NCBI GenBank assembly: GCA_001465115.1
Contig: CP013614.1
Location: 1,922,001 to 1,986,000, forward strand
DNA from: Enterococcus silesiacus
GTDB taxonomy: Bacteria > Bacillota > Bacilli > Lactobacillales > Enterococcaceae
Length of the DNA: 64,000 nt
Direction of reading: 5' to 3'
Below, one piece after another: positions 1 through 8,373 of this stretch. A program made the translations under genes and the position numbers. Under the pieces are notes generated by a model. It made no database searches. It was not told the origin of the DNA and worked only from the letters and a program-made list of their open reading frames with translations. How positions within the stretch are numbered: the first letter of the stretch is position 1; every line of letters starts with the position of its first letter.

Positions 1-613
1 CCTCTTTTATAAAACACATACAAAAATAGCTTTAAAAGTCACTTTAAAACCATAGCAAAAAATGATATTTAATCAAATTAAATATCTAACCAATTACTAA
101 TATTACAAAAAATAACATAATAACAAAAATTATATAACTTAAAAACAATATAACGACTGATTAAATTGCGATATAAACATATAATTATAATTAACAGGAA
201 AATTTTCTATATAATTGTTAAACCTAAAATAACCTTCGTTATTTTACAATAACACTTATCACGCCTTTTAGACTCTAGTAAGCATCCAAATTTACAGACG
301 GCAATTTTAACTTCACCGTTCAATATTAGTATTTTGACAACAATCTAAACATTATAATTATAAACATAAGTAATCAAGATCCAAGCGGTTGAATATATTT
401 TATCTAGACTTGAAATACTAAAAAATTAGCTATCAATTTTATTAACAACAAACTTGTATCTTACAAATAATCCTACCTTGCAGTTTAATAAGATTCAAAA
501 CATATGAAATTTACAAAAAGTTCACTTAAAACATTTGAATGTGCATATGGAAAGACGCTTATTTTGTCTAAGTTTCATTCGTAGATTTATGCCCAATTTA
601 CAGTATGTTGGCT
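1..613. other. AT-rich intergenic stretch without a recognisable gene
   Basis: About 600 bases of very AT-rich DNA at the window edge. I found no convincing open reading frame, ribosome binding site or RNA gene on either strand. A TTGACA at 334-339 and a TATAAT at 353-358 are only 13 bases apart, too close for a normal promoter. It may be the downstream flank of a gene outside the window. Confidence 0.5.
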
Positions 614-641
614 AAGAGAATATTTAGAAGAATATTCTCTT
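614..641 (+). terminator. Rho-independent terminator, reading rightwards
   Basis: AAGAGAATATT and AATATTCTCTT form an 11-bp perfect stem with a 6-base loop, followed by a T-rich run on the plus strand. It probably ends a transcript coming from the AT-rich left edge and faces the rplL terminator. Confidence 0.6.
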
Positions 642-665
642 TTAACATTTTTAAACACAAAAAAA

Positions 666-694
666 CTCGATCCCTTACTAGATAAGGAATCGAG
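666..694 (-). terminator. rplL operon terminator
   Basis: A near-perfect stem (CTCGAT.CCTTA paired with its complement) is followed on the minus strand by seven T residues. It lies 22 bases beyond the rplL stop codon and ends the rplJ-rplL transcript. Confidence 0.85.
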
Positions 695-716
695 CGAATC
701 TTTACAGAGTAAAGAA

Positions 717-1082
717 TTATTTTACTGTTACTGAAGCGCCAACTTCTTCTAAAGCAGCTTTTAAAGCTTCTGCTTCATCTTTAGAAACGCCTTCTTTAAC
801 TGGTGCAGGAGCGCCATCAACTACTGCTTTAGCTTCTTTCAAGCCAAGACCAGTTGCTTCACGAACTGCTTTGATAACTTTAACTTTTTGGTCTCCAGCT
901 GCAGTTAATTCTACAGTGAATTCAGTTTGTTCTTCGCCAGCTGCTGCTGGTCCTGCTGCTGCTGCTACAGGAGCTGCTGCAGATACGTCAAATTTTTCTT
1001 CAATAGCTTTTACTAAGTCGTTTAATTCTAAAATAGTTGCGCCTTCTAATTCTGCAACAATGTTTTCAATGTTCAATGCCAT
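717..1082 (-). CDS. rplL: 50S ribosomal protein L7/L12
   Basis: This is the stalk protein of the large ribosomal subunit. It forms dimers on L10 and recruits the GTPase translation factors. The 121 residues have the family layout: an N-terminal dimerisation helix (about 1-35), an Ala-rich hinge (about 36-52), and the conserved C-terminal domain with [19 protein letters not shown] good ribosome binding site (GGAGG) precedes the ATG. It follows rplJ by 61 bases, so both come from one transcript controlled by the L10 leader, and a strong terminator follows. Length and sequence are typical and identity is essentially certain. Confidence 0.97.
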   Translation of the reverse strand: MALNIENIVAELEGATILELNDLVKAIEEKFDVSAAAPVAAAAGPAAAGEEQTEFTVELTAAGDQKVKVIKAVREATGLGLKEAKAVVDGAPAPVKEGVSKDEAEALKAALEEVGASVTVK

Positions 1083-1143
1083 TATGGTTTCCTCCGTTTT
1101 AATAATTCATTATTTTTTAGTTTAGTTTGTTACTAGGCTGCAA

Positions 1144-1644
1144 TTATGCAACTTCTTCTTCTTTTTCTGCCACTGCTTTGACAGCGTAAGCCACTTGTCT
1201 GACTGGCGCTTGCAATACAGATAATAGCATAGAAAGTAGTCCATCGCGACTTGGAAGTTTTGCTAAAGATGTCATTTCTTCTACTGAAGATACTTTACCT
1301 TCAATAACGCCACCTTTGATTTCCAATGCTTTGGCAGTACTTGCAAATTCGTCGATGATTTTAGCAGGTGCTACTACATCGTCGTTACTGAAAGCGACTG
1401 CTGTAGGTCCTGTAAATACTTCGTCCAAACCTTCTAGTCCAGCTTTTTTAGCTGCACGTGAAAGGATAGAGTTTTTGATAACTTTCATTTCAACATTTGC
1501 ATCACGCAATTGTTTACGTAAGCTAGTTACTTCCTCTACAGTTAAACCACGGTAGTCAACAATGACTACAGAAGCTGCTGCTTCGAATTTAGCTGTTGCT
1601 TCTTCGACTAAGGTTTCTTTTTTAGCGATTGCTGCTTCACTCAT
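1144..1644 (-). CDS. rplJ: 50S ribosomal protein L10
   Basis: L10 anchors the L7/L12 dimers to 23S rRNA and represses its own translation. The 166-residue protein shows the usual N-terminal rRNA-binding domain ([20 protein letters not shown], near residues 28-47) and a C-terminal L12-binding helix ending in acidic residues (KEEEVA). The ATG follows AGGAGGTGA at normal spacing. Upstream lies a long leader matching the L10 autoregulatory element of Gram-positive bacteria. It heads a two-gene unit with rplL. Confidence 0.97.
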   Translation of the reverse strand: MSEAAIAKKETLVEEATAKFEAAASVVIVDYRGLTVEEVTSLRKQLRDANVEMKVIKNSILSRAAKKAGLEGLDEVFTGPTAVAFSNDDVVAPAKIIDEFASTAKALEIKGGVIEGKVSSVEEMTSLAKLPSRDGLLSMLLSVLQAPVRQVAYAVKAVAEKEEEVA

Positions 1645-1689
1645 TTATTTTCACCTCCTGATTATTGATGGGTAGAGCTCAATTGTTGT

Positions 1690-1910
1690 GATTGAAGATA
1701 AGTACAGGCTCGCTTCGCTCGTGATGAAACTACCGTCGCTTTGCTCCTCTAGTACTGTTCAACATCAATTTTTATGAAAAATTGTGTTTCACAGCAAACA
1801 AACTCCATGCCACCGTTGACATAGAGGGACGTAATTGTATGTATCAACAATTGTCCTCGGTAGGAAATTAAGACTTGCGTCACCTACTGTCTTCGGTACA
1901 GTTAATTATT
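1690..1910 (-). promoter_or_regulatory. L10 (rplJ) leader, autoregulatory RNA
   Basis: The minus strand between rplA and rplJ carries the conserved leader core CCGAAGACAGTAGGTGAC followed by CCTACCGAGGAC (about 1850-1905). This matches what is known of Bacillus-type rplJ leaders, where L10(L12)4 binds and feedback-represses the operon. The rest of the leader down to the rplJ ribosome binding site contains several further stems, including the pair around TAGAGG and GAGCAAAGCGACGG. The exact boundaries are estimated. Confidence 0.8.
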
Positions 1911-1913
1911 AAC

Positions 1914-1946
1914 CTCAACTACCTTACCATGGGGAAGGTAGTTGAG
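1914..1946. other. Perfect 12-bp hairpin upstream of the L10 leader
   Basis: CTCAACTACCTT and AAGGTAGTTGAG pair perfectly around a 9-base loop. On the minus strand no T-run follows, so it does not look like a terminator for the ribosomal transcript. It may be an extra leader stem or an RNA-processing site between rplA and rplJ. Confidence 0.5.
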
Positions 1947-1993
1947 TCAATAATTTTTTTAAATTATTCAGCTTTTCTTTTGATCTAGTTCCA

Positions 1994-2088
1994 TAGACCA
2001 GATTGCTCGGCAAATAGATAAACTTCCTTCAAAGATAAAAATCATCTTTGAGTAAGTTTCCTAATTTGCTCACAATCTAACCGGTCTA
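1994..2088. repeat. Long imperfect inverted repeat after rplA
   Basis: Just beyond the rplA stop codon the two halves of a 95-base segment pair in blocks: TAGACC/GGTCTA, AGATTG/CAATCT, GCAAAT/ATTTGC, AAACTT/AAGTTT and CAAAGAT/ATCTTTG, around a short T-rich loop. The RNA of this spacer would form one long rod. It could mark mRNA processing or partial termination between the rplKA and rplJL parts. Confidence 0.65.
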
Positions 2089-2102
2089 TTACACTTTTCA
2101 AA

Positions 2103-2792
2103 TTAAAATGAAGCTTGGTCAACGTGGATTCCAGGTCCAAATGTAGTTGTTACTGAAATGTTTTTGATATATTGACCTTTTGCTGCTGATGGTTTAGCTT
2201 TCAACAATACATCGTTGATTGTATTGAAGTTTTCTAGTAATTTTTCATTATCGAATGAAACTTTACCGATTGGTACGTGGATGTTTCCAGCTTTGTCAAC
2301 ACGGTACGTTACTTTACCAGCTTTTACTTCATTAATAGCTTTTGTTACGTCCATTGTTACAGTACCAGTTTTAGGGTTAGGCATAAGACCTTTAGGACCT
2401 AAGACACGACCTAATTTACCAACTTCAGCCATCATGTCTGGAGTTGCTACAACTACGTCAAACCCAAACCAGCCACCTTGGATTTTTTGAACCATGTCAG
2501 CGTCACCTACGTAATCAGCACCAGCTGCTTCAGCTTCTTTGGCTTTATCGCCTTTAGCGAAAACTAAAACGCTTTGTGTTTTACCAGTTCCGTTTGGTAA
2601 TACTACTGCACCACGGATTTGTTGGTCTGCTTTTTTAGGGTCTACATTTAAACGGTAAGCAACTTCAACAGTTGCGTCGAATTTTGCAATATTTGTGTCT
2701 TTAGCCAAAGCGATCGCTTCTGCTACAGGGTAAACTTTTGTTGCTTCAACTTTTTTTAATGCATCTTGCATTTTTTTGCTTTTTTTAGCCAT
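2103..2792 (-). CDS. rplA: 50S ribosomal protein L1
   Basis: L1 forms the mobile stalk at the ribosomal E site and is a translational repressor of its own operon. The 229 residues match the family length, with the signature region [20 protein letters not shown] (about 123-142) used in rRNA binding. The start follows AAGGAGGAAAC. It lies 111 bases after rplK, and a candidate L1-binding site occupies that spacer. Confidence 0.97.
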   Translation of the reverse strand: MAKKSKKMQDALKKVEATKVYPVAEAIALAKDTNIAKFDATVEVAYRLNVDPKKADQQIRGAVVLPNGTGKTQSVLVFAKGDKAKEAEAAGADYVGDADMVQKIQGGWFGFDVVVATPDMMAEVGKLGRVLGPKGLMPNPKTGTVTMDVTKAINEVKAGKVTYRVDKAGNIHVPIGKVSFDNEKLLENFNTINDVLLKAKPSAAKGQYIKNISVTTTFGPGIHVDQASF

Positions 2793-2810
2793 TTTGTTTC
2801 CTCCTTGATT

Positions 2811-2861
2811 GTGGTTATAACGGTCGAACCTCCCACGTAATTCATATCTTTGAATATGAAA
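2811..2861 (-). promoter_or_regulatory. Candidate L1-binding mRNA site before rplA
   Basis: On the minus strand a 7-bp hairpin (TTCATAT/ATATGAA) is followed by ACGTGGGAGG and then, 12 bases on, AACCAC. GTGGGAGG together with a downstream CCAC imitates the L1-stalk region of 23S rRNA, where GGTGGGAGG pairs with ACCACC. L1 is known to repress its mRNA by binding such a mimic. The same arrangement stands before rplK. Confidence 0.65.
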
Positions 2862-2903
2862 TAAACTGAGAAGCTACTTCTTTGGGTTTCCTTGAATAAA
2901 AAA

Positions 2904-3326
2904 TTATCCTACAGTGATTCCCATGCTTCTTGCAGTTCCTTCAACCATGCGCATAGCCGCTTCAACGTCTGCTGCGTTTAGGTCTGCCATTTTAAGTTCA
3001 GCGATTTCTTTCACTTGATCTTTAGTAACATTCGCTACTTTATTTTTGTTTGGCTCACCAGAACCTTTTTCGATTTTTGCAGCTTTTTTAAGTAATACTG
3101 CAGCTGGTGGTGTTTTTGTAATAAATGTAAATGAACGGTCTTCATATACAGAGATTACTACTGGAATGATCAAACCAGCTTGATCAGCTGTACGAGCGTT
3201 GAATTCTTTAGTGAATCCCATAATGTTGATACCCGCTTGACCTAATGCTGGACCTACTGGTGGAGCTGGTGTTGCTTTACCTGCAGGAATTTGCAATTTA
3301 ACTAATTTTTCTACTTTTTTTGCCAC
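2904..3326 (-). CDS. rplK: 50S ribosomal protein L11
   Basis: L11 binds the GTPase-associated centre of 23S rRNA and supports factor-dependent GTP hydrolysis and the RelA response. The 140 residues contain the N-terminal [20 protein letters not shown] block (about 15-34) with the conserved prolines, and the C-terminal rRNA-binding domain ending [10 protein letters not shown]. The ORF starts with GTG or ATG just after AGGAGGT. It is the first gene of the rplK-rplA unit, with a promoter at 3440-3468. Confidence 0.97.
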   Translation of the reverse strand: MAKKVEKLVKLQIPAGKATPAPPVGPALGQAGINIMGFTKEFNARTADQAGLIIPVVISVYEDRSFTFITKTPPAAVLLKKAAKIEKGSGEPNKNKVANVTKDQVKEIAELKMADLNAADVEAAMRMVEGTARSMGITVG

Positions 3327-3352
3327 GAGACATACCTCCTTGGGTCCGTGAT

Positions 3353-3410
3353 GTGGTTAATTGGAGATGAAGATTTCTCCTCCCACGTCATTCTTTGACG
3401 AATCAAAGAA
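3353..3410 (-). promoter_or_regulatory. Candidate L1-binding mRNA site before rplK
   Basis: The minus strand shows an 8-bp hairpin (TTCTTTGA/TCAAAGAA), then ACGTGGGAGG, then AACCACATC. This repeats the hairpin + GTGGGAGG + CCAC layout found before rplA. It resembles the 23S rRNA L1 site and the known L1 repressor site upstream of rplK in other bacteria. Confidence 0.7.
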
Positions 3411-3439
3411 ATTCTGCATGCAAAAATGCACACTTAAAT

Positions 3440-3468
3440 AGTATACTCTGCTTCTCTTGAAATTTCAA
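3440..3468 (-). promoter_or_regulatory. rplK-rplA promoter
   Basis: TTGAAA, a 17-base spacer and TATACT on the minus strand form a strong sigma-A-type promoter about 110 bases upstream of rplK. It leaves a leader that includes the candidate L1 site. Confidence 0.75.
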
Positions 3469-3626
3469 TAGCTTTCTATTCTTTTTTCCAATAGATTTCT
3501 GTTTAGAAATGAGAGAAAGATAAGTTTTTCTCGCATTTTTATTACTGTTCTAGTTTATTCTCTTTAATTATGATAGACTTTCGTTAGAAAAATCCTGATT
3601 CAAACAAAAGGATAGGTGAATAAACA

Positions 3627-4295
3627 ATGGAAAATTTACGTTATAAAAGTGTTTTTGACATCATTGGTCCGGTAATGATTGGTCCAAGTAGTTCGCATAC
3701 TGCTGGCGCTGCTCGTATTGGTAAAATCGTCCGTAGTATCTTTGGTGAACAACCAGATACTGTTGATATCTACTTATATGAGTCTTTTGCAAAAACGTAT
3801 CGCGGTCATGGAACAGACATTGCCTTGGTTGGCGGTTTACTAGATATGGAACCAGATGACGAACGCCTTGCTGATTCGTTAAAGATTGCTCATGAACAAA
3901 ATATGGAGGTTCTATTTGTTCCGCTTAAAGAAAAAGCTGAACACCCAAATTCAGTCAAATTACTTGTCTCTAAAGGAGATCGCAAACTTTCAGTTACAGG
4001 AATATCGATTGGCGGCGGTAATATTCAAATCTCAGAACTGAACGGTTTCAAAATTTCTCTGACGATGGGGACACCCACATTTATTATCGTACATCAGGAT
4101 GTACCAGGAATGATCGCTAAAGTTACCAATCTGTTATCTGATACAAACATCAATATTGGAACGATGACTGTAACACGGGAATCAAAAGGTGAAAAAGCGA
4201 TCATGATCATCGAAATCGACCATGCAGATATCGGTGATATTACGATGAAATTAGTCCAAATCCCTCATATTTATAGTGTAAATTATTTTGATTAA
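3627..4295 (+). CDS. sdaAB: L-serine dehydratase, iron-sulfur dependent, beta subunit
   Basis: With the alpha subunit this enzyme deaminates L-serine to pyruvate and ammonia. The 222 residues comprise the beta domain (about 1-145, with IGPVMIGPSSSHTAGAARIG near the start) and a C-terminal ACT domain (about 150-222, PGMIAKVTNLLSDTNINIG) expected to sense an amino acid. The start follows AAAGGATAGGTG. sdaAA begins 25 bases after the stop, so the two form an operon. A two-subunit form is usual in Firmicutes. Confidence 0.95.
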   Translation: MENLRYKSVFDIIGPVMIGPSSSHTAGAARIGKIVRSIFGEQPDTVDIYLYESFAKTYRGHGTDIALVGGLLDMEPDDERLADSLKIAHEQNMEVLFVPLKEKAEHPNSVKLLVSKGDRKLSVTGISIGGGNIQISELNGFKISLTMGTPTFIIVHQDVPGMIAKVTNLLSDTNINIGTMTVTRESKGEKAIMIIEIDHADIGDITMKLVQIPHIYSVNYFD

Positions 4296-4320
4296 TCTAA
4301 ATTAAAGGAGCAAATCAGTT

Positions 4321-5208
4321 ATGTTTCTATCTATAGAAGAATTAGTGCAACAAGCCGCAGGATTTCCATCAGTTGCTGAATTAATGATCGCAACTGAGAT
4401 AGAAAATCACGGTCATAGCCGCGAACGGATCATCGAAACAATGGAACGTAATCTTGCGGTCATGAAGCAATCGATCGAAGAAGGTGTCGATGGTGTGACC
4501 TCTGTCACAGGAATTACTGGCGGTGATGCTACTCGACTCGATGAATATATCAAAAATGGAAACTTTTTAAGTGGAGAAACAATTTTAACAGCGGTTAGAA
4601 ATGCAGTGGCCGTCAATGAAGTCAATGCCAATATGGGCTTGATCTGTGCAACGCCGACTGCTGGAAGTGCTGGTGTAGTGCCAGGTGTTTTGATGGCAGC
4701 AATTGAAAAATTGCAGCTCACACATCAACAGCAATTAGATTTTCTTTTTACTGCTGGTGCTTTTGGGCTAGTGATCGCCAACAACTCATCAATCAGTGGT
4801 GCTGAAGGCGGTTGTCAAGCCGAAGTTGGGTCAGCCAGTGCTATGGCTAGTGCCGCTTTAGTCTGTGCTGCTGGCGGCTCCGCTGATCAAGCCGCACAAG
4901 CAATTGCGATCACCTTAAAAAACATGATGGGTTTGATTTGTGATCCGGTAGCAGGTCTAGTGGAGGTTCCTTGTGTAAAACGTAATGCCTTAGGCTCTTC
5001 CCAGGCTTTTATTTCAGCTGATATGGCCTTAGCTGGCATTCGTAGCGTGATCCCACCAGATGAAGTTGTAGCTGCAATGTATCAAGTTGGCCGTCAAATG
5101 CCACAAATCTTTAAAGAAACCGCTGAAGGTGGTCTGGCTATGACGCCAACTGCACAACGCTTAGCAAAAGAGATTCTAGATAATCAAACAGAAAATCCAA
5201 ATCAATAA
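4321..5208 (+). CDS. sdaAA: L-serine dehydratase, iron-sulfur dependent, alpha subunit
   Basis: The catalytic subunit carries the oxygen-sensitive 4Fe-4S cluster. The 295 residues include GLICATPTAGSAGVVPG (about 102-118), an SGAEGGCQAEVGSA block and GLICDPVAGLVEVPCVKRN (about 204-222); the cysteines in these motifs are the likely cluster ligands. The start is preceded by AAAGGAG. It is downstream of sdaAB and followed by a palindromic repeat and then a terminator. Confidence 0.95.
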   Translation: MFLSIEELVQQAAGFPSVAELMIATEIENHGHSRERIIETMERNLAVMKQSIEEGVDGVTSVTGITGGDATRLDEYIKNGNFLSGETILTAVRNAVAVNEVNANMGLICATPTAGSAGVVPGVLMAAIEKLQLTHQQQLDFLFTAGAFGLVIANNSSISGAEGGCQAEVGSASAMASAALVCAAGGSADQAAQAIAITLKNMMGLICDPVAGLVEVPCVKRNALGSSQAFISADMALAGIRSVIPPDEVVAAMYQVGRQMPQIFKETAEGGLAMTPTAQRLAKEILDNQTENPNQ

Positions 5209-5220
5209 TAGCTAAAAGAG

Positions 5221-5330
5221 GACGAGACAAAAGCGTTTAGCTCCGAGAAATAAGAAGGAATTCACGAAAATTGCCCTTCAAATTTTTGTGAATTTCAGCT
5301 TATTTCCGAAGGAGCTGCTTTTTTCTCGCC
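5221..5330. repeat. Long imperfect palindromic repeat element
   Basis: The segment from GACGAGACAAAAGC to GCTTTTTTCTCGCC is an imperfect palindrome with paired blocks AGCTCC/GGAGCT, AAATAAG/CTTATTT, GAATTCAC/GTGAATT and AAAA/TTTT. It recalls the small palindromic repeats described in E. faecalis. Related but not identical elements occur at 37475-37702 and 49611-49826. Confidence 0.6.
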
Positions 5331-5348
5331 GTTTATTCGGATTTAGAG

Positions 5349-5391
5349 CCTGAGATAAAACTGATTTTTAGTTTTGTCTCAGGTTCTTTTC
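5349..5391 (+). terminator. sdaAB-sdaAA terminator
   Basis: CCTGAGA.AAAACT and AGTTTT.TCTCAGG form a strong stem with a 7-base loop, followed by TTCTTTTCT on the plus strand. It also faces the gene ending at 5394. Confidence 0.8.
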
Positions 5392-5393
5392 TA

Positions 5394-5840
5394 TTAATCT
5401 ATTTTCGGTTGCAATAACGTAGTAACTCCAATACGGTTATAGATATTGATCGTTCCAATCAGAATAAGCAATTCACCAATTTCTTTTTCACTGTAATACT
5501 GCTGCAGTTCTTGATAGGTTTCATCACTGACCCCACCTTGATGAATCAGTGTCACTTCTTTTGTGAATGCAAGTACCGCGCGTTCTTCTGCTGTATAAAA
5601 TGCTGCTTCTTCCCATGCAGTCAAACCGATGATTCTTTGCACATTTTCTCCTTTAGCTAAGGCATCTTTTGAGTGCATATCAATACAAAACACACAACCA
5701 TTTAATTGAGACGCATAAATTTTGATCAATTCTTGTAAATTTTCATTAATACTGCCGGATTTACCAATTTGATCCAGTTCCGCAATTTTTCCATAAGCTT
5801 CCTTGTTTTCTTTGTGTAATAAAAATCTTGTTTTAGTCAT
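5394..5840 (-). CDS. Carboxymuconolactone decarboxylase / AhpD-like protein
   Basis: A member of the carboxymuconolactone decarboxylase family, which includes AhpD-type peroxidase partners. The GCVFCIDMHSKDALAKGE stretch carries the CxxC and downstream His of the redox-active AhpD motif (about residues 45-62). The start is placed at the internal ATG (148 residues) because AAAGGAGATAGTTTA lies directly before it; a longer frame upstream has no ribosome binding site. It is the usual genomic partner of ECF41 sigma factors, whose gene lies immediately upstream, and an ECF41-like promoter sits in the gap. Substrate unknown. Confidence 0.85.
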   Translation of the reverse strand: MTKTRFLLHKENKEAYGKIAELDQIGKSGSINENLQELIKIYASQLNGCVFCIDMHSKDALAKGENVQRIIGLTAWEEAAFYTAEERAVLAFTKEVTLIHQGGVSDETYQELQQYYSEKEIGELLILIGTINIYNRIGVTTLLQPKID

Positions 5841-5883
5841 TAAACTATCTCCTTTGATTACTATTTGTTGTTGCACTAATTAA

Positions 5884-5910
5884 GACCAGACAGCTTAACA
5901 AAACGTGACA
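5884..5910 (-). promoter_or_regulatory. Candidate ECF41-type promoter
   Basis: TGTCACG, 16 bases, GGTC on the minus strand, between the sigma gene and the decarboxylase gene. The known ECF41 promoter has a TGTCACA-like -35 and a CGTC-like -10. The position directly upstream of the usual ECF41 target supports the call. Confidence 0.6.
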
Positions 5911-5914
5911 CCTT

Positions 5915-6775
5915 TCAAGAAATATTTTTTAATTTATCTGGGTTGTTGATAATAAAAATATGCTGAACCTTTGTTTTCTCTGGATTTAGTCCTAAAAATA
6001 AAATACTTATTAATTGCTGTTTTTCTTTAATGAGCAAACATGGCTGCTCATTAATTTCAGTTACAAACCGTTCATCTCCAAAAAAGCCATGAGGCAAAAC
6101 ACCTTTTAAAAAGGCAAAAATACGTGTTGGTTTGATCAATGTTCTTAGTGGTGCACGACGTTTTTTCCCACCATCGATCGACATCTTTGCATCAGCAGTC
6201 AAGAAATCCAATAAAGGGGTTAAATCCCCTTTTTCTATACTTCTATTAAAAAGATCAATAAATTTTTGATTTTCTAAATTGCTTGAAGGCTCCACTGAAA
6301 TATCTGTTGCTTGAATTGCTTTTTTCGCCCGACTTAATAACTTTCTACTATTTTCAGGTGTAATCTCCAGTAATTCACTCAGCTCTTTGTGAGAATAATC
6401 GAATACTTCTTTCATTAGAAAGACGACACGTTCTTGCGGTGTTAATTGTTCTAAAACAACTAATAAAGCATATGTGATTTTTTCTTTGCCAACCAACGGA
6501 TCTTCAGTTCGTTCTATTTCTGGCTGTGGGATCCATGGCCCGTAATAATCCACACGCTGAGCTTGAGCAGAATTCAAATAATTAATTGAACGATTGACAA
6601 CTAGTTTTGATAAAAAGGCTTTTGGATTTTCAATTGAATCAATATTTTGATCTAACCATTTCAGTTGAACTTCTTGTAAAATATCTTCTGCTTCTTCTTT
6701 CGAGTGGCAGATTCGATACGCAATTGAATATAATAAAGATTTAAAGTTATTAAAAATCAAAATGGCTTCATCCAT
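5915..6775 (-). CDS. ECF41-family RNA polymerase sigma factor with SnoaL-like C-terminal domain
   Basis: A 286-residue extracytoplasmic-function sigma factor with sigma2 (about 5-70), sigma4 (about 105-160) and a C-terminal SnoaL-like extension. Subgroup hallmarks of ECF41 are visible: YYGPWIPQPE after sigma2, DGGKK in the extension, and a final NPDKL. In this group the extension replaces an anti-sigma factor and tunes activity. The downstream decarboxylase and its TGTCAC-type promoter form the expected regulon. No TGTCAC motif was seen upstream of the sigma gene itself; a 14-bp palindrome lies there instead. The signal is unknown. Confidence 0.9.
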   Translation of the reverse strand: MDEAILIFNNFKSLLYSIAYRICHSKEEAEDILQEVQLKWLDQNIDSIENPKAFLSKLVVNRSINYLNSAQAQRVDYYGPWIPQPEIERTEDPLVGKEKITYALLVVLEQLTPQERVVFLMKEVFDYSHKELSELLEITPENSRKLLSRAKKAIQATDISVEPSSNLENQKFIDLFNRSIEKGDLTPLLDFLTADAKMSIDGGKKRRAPLRTLIKPTRIFAFLKGVLPHGFFGDERFVTEINEQPCLLIKEKQQLISILFLGLNPEKTKVQHIFIINNPDKLKNIS

Positions 6776-6796
6776 GATCTTTTTCTCCTCATTTCT

Positions 6797-6810
6797 ACTA
6801 ATCGATTAGT
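6797..6810. promoter_or_regulatory. 14-bp perfect palindrome before the sigma gene
   Basis: ACTAATCGATTAGT lies between the sigma gene's likely promoter region and its ribosome binding site (GAGGAG). The position would suit an operator for an unidentified repressor. Confidence 0.35.
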
Positions 6811-6899
6811 TAGAACATACAGCTTGGTATTCATTATAATTGCTATTCCCCCTTGAAACAATGAAGATATTTTTCTACACTTTGTTTTTATTCAAAAAA

Positions 6900-6935
6900 A
6901 CTGTTCTCTCCATTACATTGAATGAAGAAAACAGT
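6900..6935 (-). terminator. Terminator after rbsK
   Basis: ACTGTT...AACAGT with partly paired inner arms, followed by seven T residues on the minus strand, 17 bases beyond the rbsK stop. It ends the nucleoside salvage operon. Confidence 0.7.
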
Positions 6936-6951
6936 GTCCTTTTTTGTAAAA

Positions 6952-7854
6952 TTAAAAAGCAGCAATTTCGGTTAAAGTCGGCATTCCAGTTTGTGCCCCT
7001 AGTTTGGTCACAGAAAGGGTAGCGCCTTTTCCAGAAATCTTAACTGACTCTGAAACAGTGATTCCTTTTGCTAAACATGCTGCCAAAATCCCATTAAACG
7101 TATCTCCTGCACCTGTTGTATCCACAACTTTTACTTTCTCGGCTGGAATCGTAATGACATCATTCTCCGTTGTGTATGAAATTCCGTGCCCGCCACGCGT
7201 CACAATCAGCTGAGTATCATTGGTTTTTGACCAATTCAACATTTCCTTTTCAAATTGTGCAGCATCCGTGATTGAGCGACCTAATAAACCTTCAAATTCC
7301 GTCTCATTGGGTGTGATGATATCCACAAAGGGCAATATATCAATGACACTCTCACTATACGGCGCTGGATTTAAAATCGTTATAGCTCCTTTGTCTTTTG
7401 CCAGTACTAAGCCCTTTTTCACTGTTTCAATTGGAATCTCTAGCTGAGCCAATAGTACATCCTCAGCATTGATTTTTCCGTTTAATGCATCATCGATATC
7501 ACTCAACAACATATTTGCTCCTGGTAAAACAACAATCGCATTGTCTTCTTTTAGTTTAAAAATAGAGGCAACACCTGTAAAAATATTTTTTTCAGAAGTC
7601 ACTGCACTAACATCAACTTTTTCGTTTTCCAAATGCTTGTAAACTTTTGACCCGAATGTATCGTCACCGATTTTACCAATCAAAGACACATCCGCTCCAA
7701 TACGGGCAGCAGCAACTGCTTGATTGGCCCCTTTTCCTCCAACATAATAGTCAATGCTTTCGCCCAAAAGGGTTTCTCCTACTTTGGGCAGTCGATCTGT
7801 TTCCATGACCATATCCATATTGATACTTCCTAAAACGATTACTTTGTTCACCAC
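6952..7854 (-). CDS. rbsK: Ribokinase
   Basis: Phosphorylates D-ribose with ATP to ribose 5-phosphate in the cytoplasm. The 300 residues carry both PfkB signatures: GGKGANQAVAAARIGADV (about 38-55) and DTTGAGDTFNGILAACLAKG (about 244-263), the latter with the catalytic Asp in GAGD. Last gene of a minus-strand cluster with a nucleoside hydrolase upstream, so its ribose probably comes from nucleosides rather than a ribose permease; no rbsDACB genes are present. Very likely co-controlled by the LacI-type operators at 10702 and 10767. Confidence 0.93.
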   Translation of the reverse strand: MVNKVIVLGSINMDMVMETDRLPKVGETLLGESIDYYVGGKGANQAVAAARIGADVSLIGKIGDDTFGSKVYKHLENEKVDVSAVTSEKNIFTGVASIFKLKEDNAIVVLPGANMLLSDIDDALNGKINAEDVLLAQLEIPIETVKKGLVLAKDKGAITILNPAPYSESVIDILPFVDIITPNETEFEGLLGRSITDAAQFEKEMLNWSKTNDTQLIVTRGGHGISYTTENDVITIPAEKVKVVDTTGAGDTFNGILAACLAKGITVSESVKISGKGATLSVTKLGAQTGMPTLTEIAAF

Positions 7855-7867
7855 GGACTCTCCTTAC

Positions 7868-8335
7868 TTATATTTTCTTCAAATACTTATAGAAAGAACC
7901 CAGATGCTCTCTTTCAATTTCAGTATACTCTGAAATCTTTTCAAAACCGTGCTTTTTAAAAAAATGCTGCATTTTGAGATTGGAGTGATTTGTACTTGAA
8001 TAAATATATTTTCCATTTTTTTCTTTTGCTCTATTTATTATATCATTCAGTAAAATTGAAGCATAACCATTTGACAGATAGTTTGGATCTGTTGCAATTC
8101 GTCTTACTATATACTCAGCTTTCCTTGTCTTATTCAACGTTGCAACTGCAACTATTGTATCACCATCCACTAATTGATATAACAGATGATCATTAATATC
8201 TTTTTGAACGATTTGTTCATTTGGATAAGCCGTTGTCCATTGGTGTATATCTGCTTGAATCATCTGCCTTTTTGCTGCTTCAAATAACTGATTGATTTCT
8301 TTTAAATCTTTTGGCTCAGCCAAGGTTATTTTCAT
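7868..8335 (-). CDS. GNAT family N-acetyltransferase
   Basis: A 155-residue acetyltransferase of the GNAT fold. The acetyl-CoA-binding segment is recognisable in the middle (IATDPNYLSNGYASILLNDI, about 97-116), followed by a typical C-terminal HGFEKISEYTEIE. Substrate unknown. It is inserted between the transporter and ribokinase genes, with 13 bases to rbsK, and is probably co-transcribed with the salvage operon without an obvious metabolic link. Confidence 0.85.
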   Translation of the reverse strand: MKITLAEPKDLKEINQLFEAAKRQMIQADIHQWTTAYPNEQIVQKDINDHLLYQLVDGDTIVAVATLNKTRKAEYIVRRIATDPNYLSNGYASILLNDIINRAKEKNGKYIYSSTNHSNLKMQHFFKKHGFEKISEYTEIEREHLGSFYKYLKKI

Positions 8336-8373
8336 TTATACTCATCTCCACAAAATACTGATTATACTCGTCA

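Noticed and set aside
334..358. TTGACA and TATAAT in the left-edge AT-rich region
   Set aside because: The spacer is only 13 bases, so it is unlikely to be a functional promoter.
6840..7022. 60-residue ORF opposite the end of rbsK
   Set aside because: It overlaps the rbsK terminator and the 3' end of rbsK; no ribosome binding site.
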